This document shows, one piece after another, positions 37,107 through 46,789 of a DNA stretch of 64,000 nt. The position numbers and the translations under genes were made by a program. Position 1 is the stretch's first letter; each line of letters begins with the position of its first letter. The notes under the pieces are model-generated. The model saw only the letters and a list, made by a program, of their open reading frames with translations, did not search any database and had not been told where the DNA came from. Source of the stretch: Chloracidobacterium sp. N (GTDB lineage: Bacteria; Acidobacteriota; Blastocatellia; Chloracidobacteriales; Chloracidobacteriaceae); assembly GCF_018304765.1 (NCBI RefSeq), contig NZ_CP072643.1:992001-1056000 (forward strand), written 5' to 3'.

Positions 37107-38104
37107 GCAGCGAATCCACCAGCCACACGCTGGACGCCCCCCGATTGGACAACCCGCTGGCCGTGACCATTGCCGGCCTGACGTTCAAAAATCCGGTCAT
37201 CCCGGCCAGCGGGACGTTTGGCTATGGGCTGGAGTTCCTGCCGTTTTTCGACCTCTCCCGGCTGGGCGGTTTTTGTACGAAGGGCCTGTCGCCGCAGCCG
37301 CTCAAAGGCAACCCTCCGCCGCGCATCGTGGAGACACCCGCCGGCATGCTCAATGCCATCGGGCTGCAAAACATCGGGGTACGGGCTTTCGTCGCGGAAA
37401 AACTGCCACTGCTGCGTGCTTATGATACGCACGTCATTGCCAACGTCTTTGGCTTTTCCATCGAGGATTTTCTGGAAGTCGTCGCCGTGCTCGATGATGC
37501 CGAAGGTGTATCGGCCTACGAGCTGAACATTTCCTGCCCGAACGTCAAGGAAGGCGGGACGCAGTTTGGCAACGACCCCCGGCTGGCGGCCCGCGTCACG
37601 GAAGCCGTCAAAAACCGTGCGCGGCGGCCGGTCATCGTCAAGCTGTCGCCCAATGCGCCAAGTGTTGTCGAGGTGGCCCGCGCCGTCGAGCAGGCCGGAG
37701 CCGATGCCCTGTCGCTGGTCAATACCTTTGTCGGCCTGTCCATTGATGTCTATACCCACCGGCCGCGGTTGGGCTTTACGACGGGCGGACTGTCGGGTCC
37801 GGCCATCCGTCCGCTGGCCGTACGGATGGTGTATGAGGTCTCACAGTCCGTCGGCATTCCCCGGCTGGGCATGGGCGGCATCACCAACTGGATGGACGCA
37901 CTGGAGTTCATCCTGGCCGGGGCGACGGCCGTGCAGCTCGGCACGATCAACTACACCGAACCATGCGCCGCCCTGCACGTCATTGAAGGACTGGAGACCT
38001 ACTGCCGCGAGCAGGGGACAACCATACCGGCGCTGGTTGGTGCGTTCCGCCCCCATGCGGTCAGCCCGGTGACGGAACCGGCGTCGCATCAGGCCGGATC
38101 GTAG
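37103..38104 (+). CDS. pyrD: Dihydroorotate dehydrogenase, class 1B type
   Basis: A 333-residue PyrD (dihydroorotate to orotate, FMN). Seen: [24 protein letters not shown] with the class-1 catalytic Cys145, VIVKLSPN, and the FMN-phosphate-binding [19 protein letters not shown]. The class-1B enzyme normally works with PyrK, which is not nearby. ATG 37103 overlaps the PFK stop. The 3' end overlaps the convergent metH gene by 16 bases. Confidence 0.95.
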   Translation: MSSESTSHTLDAPRLDNPLAVTIAGLTFKNPVIPASGTFGYGLEFLPFFDLSRLGGFCTKGLSPQPLKGNPPPRIVETPAGMLNAIGLQNIGVRAFVAEKLPLLRAYDTHVIANVFGFSIEDFLEVVAVLDDAEGVSAYELNISCPNVKEGGTQFGNDPRLAARVTEAVKNRARRPVIVKLSPNAPSVVEVARAVEQAGADALSLVNTFVGLSIDVYTHRPRLGFTTGGLSGPAIRPLAVRMVYEVSQSVGIPRLGMGGITNWMDALEFILAGATAVQLGTINYTEPCAALHVIEGLETYCREQGTTIPALVGAFRPHAVSPVTEPASHQAGS

Positions 38105-41100
38105 CCCAGGTTCGGACGCAGCCACCGCTCGGCCTCGGCAACCGTCCACCCCTTGCGTGCGGCGTAATCCTCGATCTGATCGCGCCCCAGCAGACCGACG
38201 GCAAAGTAATGCGCGTCGGGATGGGCAAAGTAGAGACCGCTGACCGAACTGGCCGGCCACATGGCGCAGCTTTCCGTCAGGCGGACGCCGGCATTTTCCT
38301 CTGCGCCCAGCAGGGCAAACAGCGTGCGCTTTTCCGTGTGGTCGGGCGAAGCCGGATAGCCCGGCGCTGGGCGGATGCCCCGGTAGCGTTCCCGGATGAG
38401 GTCCTCGCGGGTCAGGTTTTCGTGCCGTCCGTAGCCCCAGAGGTCACGGACGCGCTTGTGGGCGAGTTCGGCAAAGGCTTCTGCCAGGCGGTCGGCCAGC
38501 GCCTTGGCCATGATCGAATGGTAGTCGTCGTGGTCGGCATCGAACTCGGCGCAGAGTTCGTCCAGCCCCAGTCCGGCTGTCACCACGAAGCCGCCGATGT
38601 AATCCAGCCGGCCGGCATCCTTCGGGGCGATGAAGTCCGCCAGAGCGACGTTGGGCTTCCCGTCCGTACGCTCGACCTGCTGCCGCAGGGTGTGGAAGCG
38701 GGTGAGCACTTCGGTCCGGGTTTCGTCGGTGTACAGCTCGATGTCATCGCCGACGGCATTGGCCGGAAACAGCCCAAAAACGCCACGTGGATGCAGACGG
38801 CGTTCCGTGATGATGCGTTCGAGCAGGCGCTGGGCGTCGTCGAACAGTTCGCGGGCGCGTTCACCAATGGTCGGGTCGTCAAAGATTTTCGGATAGCGCC
38901 CCCGCAGTTCCCAGGTATGAAAGAAAGGCGACCAGTCAATGTAGGGCACAAGGGCGTCGAGCGTGACATCGTCGAACGTCATGACGCCAAGCTGTTCAGG
39001 GACGGCGACAGTTTCGGCGTCAAACCGCAACTGTGGACGGCGCGCACGGGCTTCCGCCAGCGGCAGCAGGTGCTTGCGGTCGAGGCGGGACTGGTGTTCT
39101 TCCCGTAAGGCAGCCTGTTCGGCCGCGTTCTGGGCAATGAAATCTTGGCGCTGCTCGTGGCTGGTCAGCGCCCCGACGACGCCAACGGCGCGCGACGCAT
39201 CGAGAACGTGAACCGTCGTCCCGCTGTAGGCTGGCGCGATTTTGACGGCCGTATGCAGCTTCGAGGTCGTCGCCCCGCCAATGAGCAGCGGCACGGTGAA
39301 GCCGGCCTCGGTCATCGTTTTGGCCACGTGAACCATTTCGTCCAGTGACGGCGTGATCAGCCCGCTGAGGCCGACGACATCCACGTTGTGTTCGCGGGCC
39401 TTGGCCAGGATGACATCACAGGGCTGCATCACGCCCAGGTCAATGACCTCGTAGTTGTTGCAGCCCAAAACGACGCCGACGATGTTTTTGCCAATGTCGT
39501 GAACGTCGCCTTTGACCGTTGCCAGCAGCACCTTCCTGCGGCCGGAGCCATTGGCCGTCTGTCCGTTGGCGGCTGCCTTTTTCTCGGCTTCGAGGTAGGG
39601 CAGCAGCACGGCCACGGCTTTTTTCATGACGCGCGCCGATTTGACAACCTGCGGCAGGAACATCTTGCCGGCTCCAAACAGGTCGCCGACGACGTTCATG
39701 CCGTCCATGAGCGGCCCTTCGATGACCGCCAGCGGTGCGCCGTACTTCTGGCGGGCTTCCTCGACATCGGTCTCGATGTAATCGGCATTGCCTTTGATGA
39801 GGGCATGCTTGAGCCGTTCCTCGACGCCGGTCTGCCGCCAGGCTTCGTCCTTGACCGCGGCCTTACCGGCCCCCTTGACCGATTCGGCGAAGGCAATCAG
39901 CCGCTCCGTGGCATCCGGGCACCGGTTGAGTACCACATCTTCGACGAGTTCGAGCAAATCCGGCGGAATTTCGTCATAGACGGCAAGCTGTCCGGCATTG
40001 ACGATGCCCATGTCCATGCCGGCCCGGATGGCGTGGTACAGGAAGACCGAATGCATGGCTTCCCGGACGACGTTGTTCCCACGAAAGGAAAACGACAGGT
40101 TGCTGACGCCGCCGGAAACCTTGCAGCCGGGCAGGGTTTGCTTGATGACGCGCGTGGCCTCGATGAAATCCACGGCGTAGTTGGCGTGTTCTTCAATGCC
40201 GGTGGCAATGGCCAGAATGTTCGGGTCAAAGATGATGTCTTCCGGCGGGAAGCCAACCTGTTCGGTGAGAATCCGGTAGGCGCGGGTACAGATTTCGATC
40301 TTGCGCGCTGCCGTGTCGGCCTGTCCGATTTCGTCAAAGGCCATGACGACGACGGCCGCGCCGTAGCGGCGGATACGCCGCGCCTGCTCGATGAACACGG
40401 CTTCGCCTTCCTTGAGGCTGATGGAGTTGACGACGCACTTGCCCTGAACACATTTCAGCCCGGCTTCGATGACGTGAAACTTCGAGCTGTCAATGACAAT
40501 CGGGACGCGCGCGATGTCCGGGTCGGCGACGACAAGGTTGAGAAAGCGCGTCATGGCGCGCACGCTGTCAAGCATGGCTTCGTCCATGTTGACGTCAATC
40601 ATCTGCGCGCCGTTGGCAACCTGCTGGCGGGCAACGGCCAGCGCGTCCTCGTAGCGTTCGGCGCGGATGAGTTCGGCGAATTTGGACGAGCCGGTGACGT
40701 TGGTGCGTTCACCGATGTTGACGAAGTTTGTCTCCGGGCGGATGACCAGGGCTTCCAGGCCGCTCAGGCGGGTGTGACGTGGCGGTTGGGGGCGGGTTCG
40801 TGGTGGCAGTCCGGCCACGGCCGCGGCAATGGCGGCAATGTGTTTGGGGGTTGTCCCGCAGCAGCCGCCCACGATGTTGAGCCAGCCGTGGCGGGCAAAG
40901 TCGCGCACCAGTTCACCCATGATGTCGGGCGTCTGGTCAAATCCGCCAAAGACGTTTGGCAGGCCGGCGTTGGGGTAGCAAATCAGGTAAAACGGCGACT
41001 TTTCGGCCAGTTCTTCGACGTGCGGACGCATTTCGGCCGCTCCGAAGCCGCAGTTCATTCCGAGCGCCAGCAGGGGCGCGTGTTCGACGGAAATGAGAAA

Positions 41101-41793
41101 AGCCTCGACGGTTTGCCCGGAGAGTGTCCGCCCGCTGGCGTCGGCGACGGTCACCGAAGCCACAACCGGCACGCGCTGCCCACGCCGTTCAAAGACTTCC
41201 TCGATGGCAAAGAGCGCCGCCTTGAGGTTGAGCGTGTCGAAGGTTGTTTCGGGCAGGAGCAGGTCCACGCCGCCGTCGAGCAGTCCTTCGGCCTGCTCGG
41301 CGTAGGCGGCAACGAGTTCGTCGAAGGTCGTGCCGCGTGCGCCGGGATCGTTGACATCGGGCGAGATCGAGGCGGTTTTGTTGGTCGGCCCCAGCGCCCC
41401 GGCGACAAAGCGCGGGCGCGAGCTGTCTTCCCTGAGAAACGCCTCGACGGCCCGCCGGGCGCACTGGGCCGCAGCCAGGTTCATTTCGTAGGACAGGTCT
41501 TCCAGTCCGTAATCGGCCTGCGAAATCCGCTGGGCATTGAAGCTGTTGGTTTCGATGATGTCCGCGCCGGCTTCGAGATAGGCGCGGTGGATGGCTTCGA
41601 TGATGTCCGGGCGGGTCAGGCACAGGAGGTCGTTGTTGCCTTTGAGGTCGTGGGTATGGCTGGCAAAACGCTCTCCGCGGTAATCGGCTTCCTGGAGCTT
41701 GTAGGACTGGATCATCGTCCCCATGGCGCCGTCGAGGACGAGAATGCGTTCACGAAGGGCTTGTTCGAGCAGGGCTGTGGTTGGAGAAGACAT
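38089..41793 (-). CDS. metH: Cobalamin-dependent methionine synthase
   Basis: A 1234-residue MetH, full length. Domains: homocysteine-binding barrel (1 to about 335, zinc Cys in [10 protein letters not shown]), pterin-binding barrel (about 360-620, [14 protein letters not shown]), cobalamin cap and Rossmann domain (about 650-890, with [13 protein letters not shown] around residue 763 supplying the Co-ligating His) and the SAM-binding reactivation domain (about 920-1234, with [14 protein letters not shown]). It makes methionine from homocysteine and methyl-THF. No cobalamin riboswitch is recognised in the 235 bases upstream. The start at 41793 fits the family N-terminus. Confidence 0.97.
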   Translation of the reverse strand: MSSPTTALLEQALRERILVLDGAMGTMIQSYKLQEADYRGERFASHTHDLKGNNDLLCLTRPDIIEAIHRAYLEAGADIIETNSFNAQRISQADYGLEDLSYEMNLAAAQCARRAVEAFLREDSSRPRFVAGALGPTNKTASISPDVNDPGARGTTFDELVAAYAEQAEGLLDGGVDLLLPETTFDTLNLKAALFAIEEVFERRGQRVPVVASVTVADASGRTLSGQTVEAFLISVEHAPLLALGMNCGFGAAEMRPHVEELAEKSPFYLICYPNAGLPNVFGGFDQTPDIMGELVRDFARHGWLNIVGGCCGTTPKHIAAIAAAVAGLPPRTRPQPPRHTRLSGLEALVIRPETNFVNIGERTNVTGSSKFAELIRAERYEDALAVARQQVANGAQMIDVNMDEAMLDSVRAMTRFLNLVVADPDIARVPIVIDSSKFHVIEAGLKCVQGKCVVNSISLKEGEAVFIEQARRIRRYGAAVVVMAFDEIGQADTAARKIEICTRAYRILTEQVGFPPEDIIFDPNILAIATGIEEHANYAVDFIEATRVIKQTLPGCKVSGGVSNLSFSFRGNNVVREAMHSVFLYHAIRAGMDMGIVNAGQLAVYDEIPPDLLELVEDVVLNRCPDATERLIAFAESVKGAGKAAVKDEAWRQTGVEERLKHALIKGNADYIETDVEEARQKYGAPLAVIEGPLMDGMNVVGDLFGAGKMFLPQVVKSARVMKKAVAVLLPYLEAEKKAAANGQTANGSGRRKVLLATVKGDVHDIGKNIVGVVLGCNNYEVIDLGVMQPCDVILAKAREHNVDVVGLSGLITPSLDEMVHVAKTMTEAGFTVPLLIGGATTSKLHTAVKIAPAYSGTTVHVLDASRAVGVVGALTSHEQRQDFIAQNAAEQAALREEHQSRLDRKHLLPLAEARARRPQLRFDAETVAVPEQLGVMTFDDVTLDALVPYIDWSPFFHTWELRGRYPKIFDDPTIGERARELFDDAQRLLERIITERRLHPRGVFGLFPANAVGDDIELYTDETRTEVLTRFHTLRQQVERTDGKPNVALADFIAPKDAGRLDYIGGFVVTAGLGLDELCAEFDADHDDYHSIMAKALADRLAEAFAELAHKRVRDLWGYGRHENLTREDLIRERYRGIRPAPGYPASPDHTEKRTLFALLGAEENAGVRLTESCAMWPASSVSGLYFAHPDAHYFAVGLLGRDQIEDYAARKGWTVAEAERWLRPNLGYDPA

Positions 41794-41920
41794 CGGATAG
41801 GGAAGTAGCCGTCTGTGAGAAGCAACTTGGGGCTGAGAAGGCGGAAGTCTAATCGGTTGCTCTCACGTCGGCTAGTCCGACTGGCCGTAAGTCCCTTGGG
41901 AGCGCGGGCAGCTCTGGGGG

Positions 41921-41939
41921 CGCGGGCGTCCCGCCCGCG
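41921..41939. repeat. REP-like GC palindrome
   Basis: CGCGGGCG-TCC-CGCCCGCG, a perfect 8-bp stem in the gap between metH and the first TPR gene. It resembles dispersed REP-type palindromes, or could fold at the 3' end of the TPR transcript. The rest of 41794-42028 shows no gene. Confidence 0.4.
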
Positions 41940-42028
41940 TGGGCTTCAGGGTTGCGCGCTCTCTCAAGCATCCCGGCAGTTCAGTTGGTACGCACAATGC
42001 TGCTGCCGCCGGATACCAGTCGTCTCTC

Positions 42029-42601
42029 TCACCTGTCGTTGGCTTTGATTTTTTCTGCTCGCGCTTCAAGTTCTTCGGCTTCGGTAGTCCGCTGCGTCGC
42101 ACGATAAAGCAGAGCCAGGTTTTTGAGGACCGTCGCTACATCGGGATGGTTGGGACCCAGGGCCTTCTCCCGGATGACCAGCGCGCGCTTGAGGAGCGGC
42201 TCGGCTTGGGCGTACTGCTCTTGGGCCAGATAGACAACAGCCAGGTTGTTCAGGCTCTGGGCCACAGCGGGATGGTCGGGACCCAAGGCCTTCTCCACAA
42301 TGTCCAGCGCGCGCTTGTAGAGTGGCTCGGACTGGTCGTACTGCCCTTGGGCCTGATGCGCCTTGGCCAGGTTGCTCAGACTGGTGGCCACATCGGGATG
42401 GTTCAGCCCGACGCGCTTCTCGGCCACCTCCAGCGCCTTTTTCGCCACGGTAGCAGCGCGGTCATATCTGCCAGCCCGATAAAGCGTCCGCACTTCCTCG
42501 ATGAGTGTTTCCCACTCGATGCCCGCACCTTGGGCATAAGCCGGCCCGCCGGTCAGGCACAGCACAGCCGCCAGAGCCATCACCTGCACCAGATTGATCA
42601 T
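42029..42601 (-). CDS. Exported TPR protein (module A, small)
   Basis: A 190-residue protein: signal peptide (1 to about 24, VMALAAVLCLTGGPAYA), a capping segment (WETLIEEVRTLYRAGRYDRA) and three kinesin-light-chain-type TPRs of 42 residues (pattern GPDHPAVAQSLNNLAVVYLAQEQY), ending in a charged helix. Such repeats bind protein partners in the periplasm. Start ATG 42601 begins the signal. Nearly the same protein is found at 46059-46757. Confidence 0.85.
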   Translation of the reverse strand: MINLVQVMALAAVLCLTGGPAYAQGAGIEWETLIEEVRTLYRAGRYDRAATVAKKALEVAEKRVGLNHPDVATSLSNLAKAHQAQGQYDQSEPLYKRALDIVEKALGPDHPAVAQSLNNLAVVYLAQEQYAQAEPLLKRALVIREKALGPNHPDVATVLKNLALLYRATQRTTEAEELEARAEKIKANDR

Positions 42602-42792
42602 TGGTATTCCGCGCAGACACCTAACCATTTGTCGGTGGAAAATGGAGAATGAAAAATGAGCGAAAGTGAGGGATATCCTGCGGGTTGCTTCACTTGGCCG
42701 TTGACGTGACACCATTCGGGGTTGACGCCTTCAAAGCTGGACGCCTAGCAAGCCACACAAACTGTCTTGGCGACAGGATTCAACTGTTTCTC

Positions 42793-44751
42793 TCACTTGT
42801 CGCCAGCCTTGATTTTTGCCGCCCGCTCCTCAAGCTGCTCCGCTTCGGCAATCCGTTTGGTCGCACGATAGAGTTGAGCCAGGTTTCTGAGGGCTGTCGC
42901 CACGTCGGGATGGTTTGGACCCAGGGACTTTTCCCGGATGGCCAGCACCCGCCTGAAGAACGGCTCGGCTTGGGCGTACTGCCCTTGGGCTTTATAGATG
43001 ATGGCCAGGTTGTTCAGGCTTGTCGCCACATCGGGATGGTCAGGTCCTAAGACCTTCTCCCTGATAGCCAGCGTGCGTTTGTGGAGTGACTCTGCTTGTG
43101 CGTACTGCCCTTGAGCTTGATAGAGACCTGCCAGGTTGTTCAGACCCGCCGCCACATCGGGATGGTTTGGACCCAAGGACTTCTCCCGGATGACCAGCGC
43201 GCGCCTGAAGAGCGGCTCGGCCTGGGCGTACTGCCCTTGGGTTTGATAGAGACCAGCCAGGTTGTTCAGGCTCGTCGCCACATCGGGATGGTTGGGGCCC
43301 AGGGCCTTCTCCCGGATGGCCAGCGCACGCCTGAAGAGCGGCTCGGCCTCGGCATACTGCCCTTGGGCTTGATAGAGACCAGCCAGGTTGTTCAGGCTTG
43401 TCGCCACATCGGGATGGTTGGAGCCCAAGGCCTTCTCCCGGATAGCCAGCGCACGCCTGAAGAGCGGCTCGGCCTGGGCGTACTGCCCTTGGGCTTGATA
43501 GATTTCAGCCAGGTTGTTCAGGCTCGTCGCCACATCGGGATGGTTGGGGCCCAAGGCCTTCTCCCGGATAGCCAGCGCACGCTTGAAGAGCGGCTCGGCC
43601 TGGGCGTACTGACCCTGGGCCTCGTAGAGCAGGGCCAGGTTGTTCAGGTTTGTCGCCACGTCGGGATGGTCGGAGCCCAAAGCCTTCTCCCGAATGGTCA
43701 GTGCACGCTTGAAGAGCGGCTCGGCCTGGGCGTACTGACCCTGTGCCTGGTAGAGCGCCGCCAAGTTGTTCAGGCTCTGCGCCACGTCGGGATGGTCGGG
43801 ACCCAAGACATTTTCCTGGATAGCCAGCGCACGCATGAGGAGCGGCTCGGCCTGGGCGTACTGCCCTTGGGCTTTATAGATGATAGCCAGGTTGTTGAGG
43901 CTCGTTGCTACATCAGGATGGTCGGCGCCCAGGAACCTCTCCAGGATGCCCAGCGAGTGCTTGAGGAATGGCTCAGCCAGGTCGTACCGACCCTGTTCAC
44001 GATAGATTTCAGCCAGGTTGTTCAGGGTCGTGGCCATATCGGGATGGTCAAGACCCAAGACATTGTGCTGGATGCCCATCGCGCGTGTGTAGAGCGGCTC
44101 AGCCTGGGCATACTGCCCTTGGGCTTTATAGATTTCAGCCAGGTTGTTCAGGATCGCCACCACATCGAGATGGTATGAGCCCAGGGCCTTCTCCCGGATG
44201 TCCAGCGCACGCTTGTAAAGCGGCTCGGCCTGGGCGTACTGCCCTTGGGCTTGATGGAGACCAGCCAGGTTGTTCAGGCTTGTCGCCACATCGGGATGGT
44301 CAGAACCCAAGGCCTTTTCCCGGATAGCCAGCGCGCGCCTGAAGAGCGGCTCGGCCTGGGCGTACTGCCCTTGGGCTTGATAGAGACCAGCCAGGTTGTT
44401 CAGGCTCGTCGCCACATCGGGATGGTCGGGGCCCAAGGCCTTCTCACGGATAGCCAGCGCGCGCCTGAAGAGCGGCTCGGCCTGAGCGTACTGCCCTTGG
44501 GCATTATAGAGATAGGCCAGGTTGGTCAGGCTTTTCGCCACATTGGGATGCTCTGTCCCGACGCGCTTCTCAGCCACCTCCAGCGCCTTTTTGGCAACCA
44601 CGACGGCTTGGTCATATTTACCGGCCTGATAAAGCTTGATGACTTCCTGGTTGAGTGTCTCCCACTCGCGGCCTGCACCTTGGGCGTAAGCCACAGCGCC
44701 GGTCAGGCACAGCACGGTTGCCAGAGCCATCACCTGTATCCGTTTGATCAT
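42793..44751 (-). CDS. Exported TPR protein (module A, large)
   Basis: 652 residues: signal peptide (VMALATVLCLTGAVAYA), the WETLNQEVIKLYQAGKYDQA cap and about 14 tandem 42-residue TPRs with the consensus QGQYAQAEPLFRRALAIREK and HPDVATSLNNLAGLY. The repeats are close to identical at DNA level (126-bp units), so the gene should be prone to expansion and contraction. AGGAG precedes ATG 44751. The N-terminus is nearly the same as that of the giant TPR protein at 46790-52906. Probably a periplasmic or surface scaffold. Confidence 0.85.
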   Translation of the reverse strand: MIKRIQVMALATVLCLTGAVAYAQGAGREWETLNQEVIKLYQAGKYDQAVVVAKKALEVAEKRVGTEHPNVAKSLTNLAYLYNAQGQYAQAEPLFRRALAIREKALGPDHPDVATSLNNLAGLYQAQGQYAQAEPLFRRALAIREKALGSDHPDVATSLNNLAGLHQAQGQYAQAEPLYKRALDIREKALGSYHLDVVAILNNLAEIYKAQGQYAQAEPLYTRAMGIQHNVLGLDHPDMATTLNNLAEIYREQGRYDLAEPFLKHSLGILERFLGADHPDVATSLNNLAIIYKAQGQYAQAEPLLMRALAIQENVLGPDHPDVAQSLNNLAALYQAQGQYAQAEPLFKRALTIREKALGSDHPDVATNLNNLALLYEAQGQYAQAEPLFKRALAIREKALGPNHPDVATSLNNLAEIYQAQGQYAQAEPLFRRALAIREKALGSNHPDVATSLNNLAGLYQAQGQYAEAEPLFRRALAIREKALGPNHPDVATSLNNLAGLYQTQGQYAQAEPLFRRALVIREKSLGPNHPDVAAGLNNLAGLYQAQGQYAQAESLHKRTLAIREKVLGPDHPDVATSLNNLAIIYKAQGQYAQAEPFFRRVLAIREKSLGPNHPDVATALRNLAQLYRATKRIAEAEQLEERAAKIKAGDK

Positions 44752-44863
44752 GATGTTCTCCTCGCCGCATCCAACCACTTCAGCACCGACTGGTTGTCTT
44801 ATCACAGTTATGGTTTTGTGACATTTAGATAGAAGTATTCTTTTTCGGGTTGTACAGGTTTAT

Positions 44864-44922
44864 GACGAATGGCGAATGGTGAGTGGCGAGTGGCGAGTAG
44901 CGAATAGTGAGTAGCGAGTAGG
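44864..44922. repeat. Degenerate heptamer array 1
   Basis: About eight tandem copies of variants of GGCGAGT / AGCGAGT / GGTGAGT. The same type of array recurs at 45748-45817, 53016-53103, 53705-53779 and, inverted, at 53879-53948. Confidence 0.7.
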
Positions 44923-44924
44923 TA

Positions 44925-45127
44925 AAGTGGGGGATGTTTTGAGGGGTGCTCTGAGGCAGGCACAGTCGTTGTTGTGAAGTCGAGCGAATCACCTCCCGCT
45001 AGCTGACTGTCCGCACTCAGCCGGTATTTGCGGATAATCCTGTGGCCGGCGAAAATGACACCCGAAAACAATCCGGGTAGCTCTGGCGGCTACACGACGG
45101 AACAAGCCCACCAACGAGGAGAACGAC
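44925..45127. repeat. Duplicated leader of the toxin-antitoxin operon, copy 1
   Basis: About 200 bases nearly the same as 53106-53312, up to the start codon. The last 95 bases have only about two differences and include the ribosome site CGAGGAGAACGAC before the ATG. The inner part 44985-45033 resembles hemN (54171-54220) on the same strand. Together with the heptamer array it fills the 44752-45127 gap. Confidence 0.75.
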
Positions 45128-45358
45128 ATGGGCCCCCTCAGTATCCAGGAAGCTCAAGCATGTCTGGCAGACCTCATTCACCGCCTGTCCCCTGGTGAGG
45201 AAGTGACTCTCACAGAAAACGGTCAGCCTGTCGCCAAACTGGTTGCTACCTGTGCACCACCGCCGCGCCCGGTCCCGAAGCTTGGCACGCAGCGCGGTTC
45301 GGTATTGTCAATGGATCACTTTGACGATCCGCTGGAGGAGTTTGAGGAATACCAGTGA
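45128..45358 (+). CDS. Phd/YefM-type antitoxin
   Basis: A 76-residue antitoxin: N-terminal Phd/YefM DNA-binding fold (SIQEAQACLADLIHRLSPGEEVTLTENGQPVAKLV) and an acidic toxin-binding tail (FDDPLEEFEEYQ). GAGGAG lies ahead of the ATG. Its stop overlaps the PIN toxin start (TGATG). It should neutralise the toxin and repress the operon. Confidence 0.85.
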   Translation: MGPLSIQEAQACLADLIHRLSPGEEVTLTENGQPVAKLVATCAPPPRPVPKLGTQRGSVLSMDHFDDPLEEFEEYQ

Positions 45359-45747
45359 TGCGGTTATTGCTTGACTCCCACGTTCTGATCTGGAGCCAGG
45401 ACGACACCAGTCAGTTGTCGCCAGTTGCGCTTGCCGCCCTTTCGGACCCAGCCAATGACCGCCTCATCAGCGTAGCAACCGTCTGGGAAATCGCTATCAA
45501 GGTCGGCAAGAAACGGCTTCCCTTATCGAAGCCATTCCGGCAATGGATGGATACCGCCATTGCTGATCTCTACCTGACGCTGTTGCCAATCACCCTGGAC
45601 CATACTGACCGGCAGTTGGCATTGCCGCCCCATCACGGTGATCCTTTTGACCGCTTGCTGATTTCACAGTCCCTTGTTGAGGGCATACCGATTGTCGGGA
45701 GCGATACGCAATTTGACGCCTATGGTGTAACCCGTATCTGGGATTAG
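45358..45747 (+). CDS. PIN-domain toxin (VapC-like)
   Basis: A 129-residue PIN ribonuclease. The acidic residues expected for Mg binding are visible: LLLDSHVLIW (Asp near residue 6), VWEIAIK (Glu), GDPFDRLLISQ (Asp) and IVGSDTQFDAYG (Asp). It is intact, in contrast to the truncated copy at 53555. ATG 45358 overlaps the antitoxin stop by one base. Confidence 0.9.
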   Translation: MRLLLDSHVLIWSQDDTSQLSPVALAALSDPANDRLISVATVWEIAIKVGKKRLPLSKPFRQWMDTAIADLYLTLLPITLDHTDRQLALPPHHGDPFDRLLISQSLVEGIPIVGSDTQFDAYGVTRIWD

Positions 45748-45817
45748 TGGGGAATAGGGAATGGCGGAATAGCGAATGGCGAGTAGCGAGTGGCGAATGG
45801 CGAGTGGTGAATAGGTG
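45748..45817. repeat. Degenerate heptamer array 2
   Basis: Starts right after the PIN toxin stop with TGGGGAATAGGGAATGG and continues as GGCGAGT-like heptamers. The sequence just after the stop is nearly the same as that after the truncated toxin at 53704. Confidence 0.7.
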
Positions 45818-46058
45818 AAAGTGGGGGGATGTCTTGAAGGTTGCTCCGAAGCAGGCGCAGTCGTTGTTGTGAAGCCGAACGGATTGTCTCCCGCCGTCGC
45901 TGGTCGTACGCACTCAGCCGGTATTTGCGGATGGTGGCGCAGGTTTGAAGGGGCAAGCCCCTATACTAGTCCTGTAACCAGTCGGGGTTGATGCTTTCAA
46001 AGCCGGCCTCCCGGCACGCGGCATAAGCCGCCTTTGCGACGGGATTCAACCGTTTCTC
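45818..46058. other. Spacer with hemN-like relic fragments
   Basis: 45881-45930 resembles hemN 54171-54220 (CTGGTCGTACGCACTCAGCC against CTGGTCGTCCGCACTCAGCC). 45986-46040 resembles hemN 54673-54727 (GGTTGATGCTTTCAAAGCC shared). Both have the same order and orientation as in hemN. No intact gene is present. Confidence 0.55.
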
Positions 46059-46757
46059 TCACCTTTTGGTGGCCCTGATTTTTGCGGCCCGCTCTTCGAG
46101 CTTCTCCGCTTCGGCAATCCGCCTGGTCAGGCGACAGAGTAAGGCCAGGTTTTCAAGGCTCGTTGCCACATCAGGATGGTTGGGACCCAGAACCTTTTCC
46201 CGGATAGCCAGTGAGCGCCTGAAGAGTGGCTCTGCCTGGGTGTACTGACCCTGGATATCGTAGAGCCTGCCCAGATTGTTCAGGATCGTCGCCACAACGG
46301 AATCATCGGGGTCTGTGGCCTTTTCTGTGATGGTCAGCGAGCGTTTGTAGAGTGGCTCGGCCTGGGCGTACTGACCCTGCTCCCGATAGAAATCAGCCAG
46401 GTTGTTCAGGCTTGTTGCCACATCGGGATGGTCGGGACCGAGGGTTTTTTCCAGGATGTCCAACGCGCGCTTGAAGAGCGGCTCCGCCTGGTCGTACTGC
46501 CCTTGGGCTTGATGGCACTTGGCCAGGTTATTCAGACTCGTCGCCACATCGGGATGGTTCAGCCCGACGCGCTTCTCGGCAACCTCTAGCGCCTTTTTCG
46601 CAATCACGATGGCACGGTCATATCTGCCAGCCCGATAAAGCGTCCGCACTTCCTCGATGAGTGTTTCCCACTCGATGCCTGCACCTTGGGCATAAGACGG
46701 GACACCCGTCAGGCACAGCACAGCCGCCAGAACGATCACCTGCACCAAGTTGATCAT
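46059..46757 (-). CDS. Exported TPR protein (module B, small)
   Basis: 232 residues: signal peptide (VIVLAAVLCLTGVPSYA), the WETLIEEVRTLYRAGRYDRA cap found also in the module A protein and four 42-residue TPRs, one more than the module A copy. One repeat has an unusual linker TDPDDSVVATILNNLGRLY. CGAGGAG precedes ATG 46757. It is separated by 32 bases from the giant TPR gene upstream and is probably co-transcribed with it. Confidence 0.85.
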   Translation of the reverse strand: MINLVQVIVLAAVLCLTGVPSYAQGAGIEWETLIEEVRTLYRAGRYDRAIVIAKKALEVAEKRVGLNHPDVATSLNNLAKCHQAQGQYDQAEPLFKRALDILEKTLGPDHPDVATSLNNLADFYREQGQYAQAEPLYKRSLTITEKATDPDDSVVATILNNLGRLYDIQGQYTQAEPLFRRSLAIREKVLGPNHPDVATSLENLALLCRLTRRIAEAEKLEERAAKIRATKR

Positions 46758-46789
46758 TGGCGCTCCTCGTGGATACCTAACCGTTTCTC

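Noticed and set aside
39388-41808. 806-codon plus-strand frame opposite metH
   Set aside because: It is the antisense of a well-conserved gene in a GC-rich genome; the translation has no domain and no ribosome site.
41794-42028. Leader of metH examined for a cobalamin or SAH riboswitch
   Set aside because: No B12-box or other conserved core is visible; only a REP-like palindrome is present.
43096-44178. Plus-strand frames with repeated GLGVLPLGLIETSQVVQ-like units
   Set aside because: They mirror the 126-bp TPR repeats on the other strand, so the periodicity is inherited. The same applies to the frames at 50057-50992.
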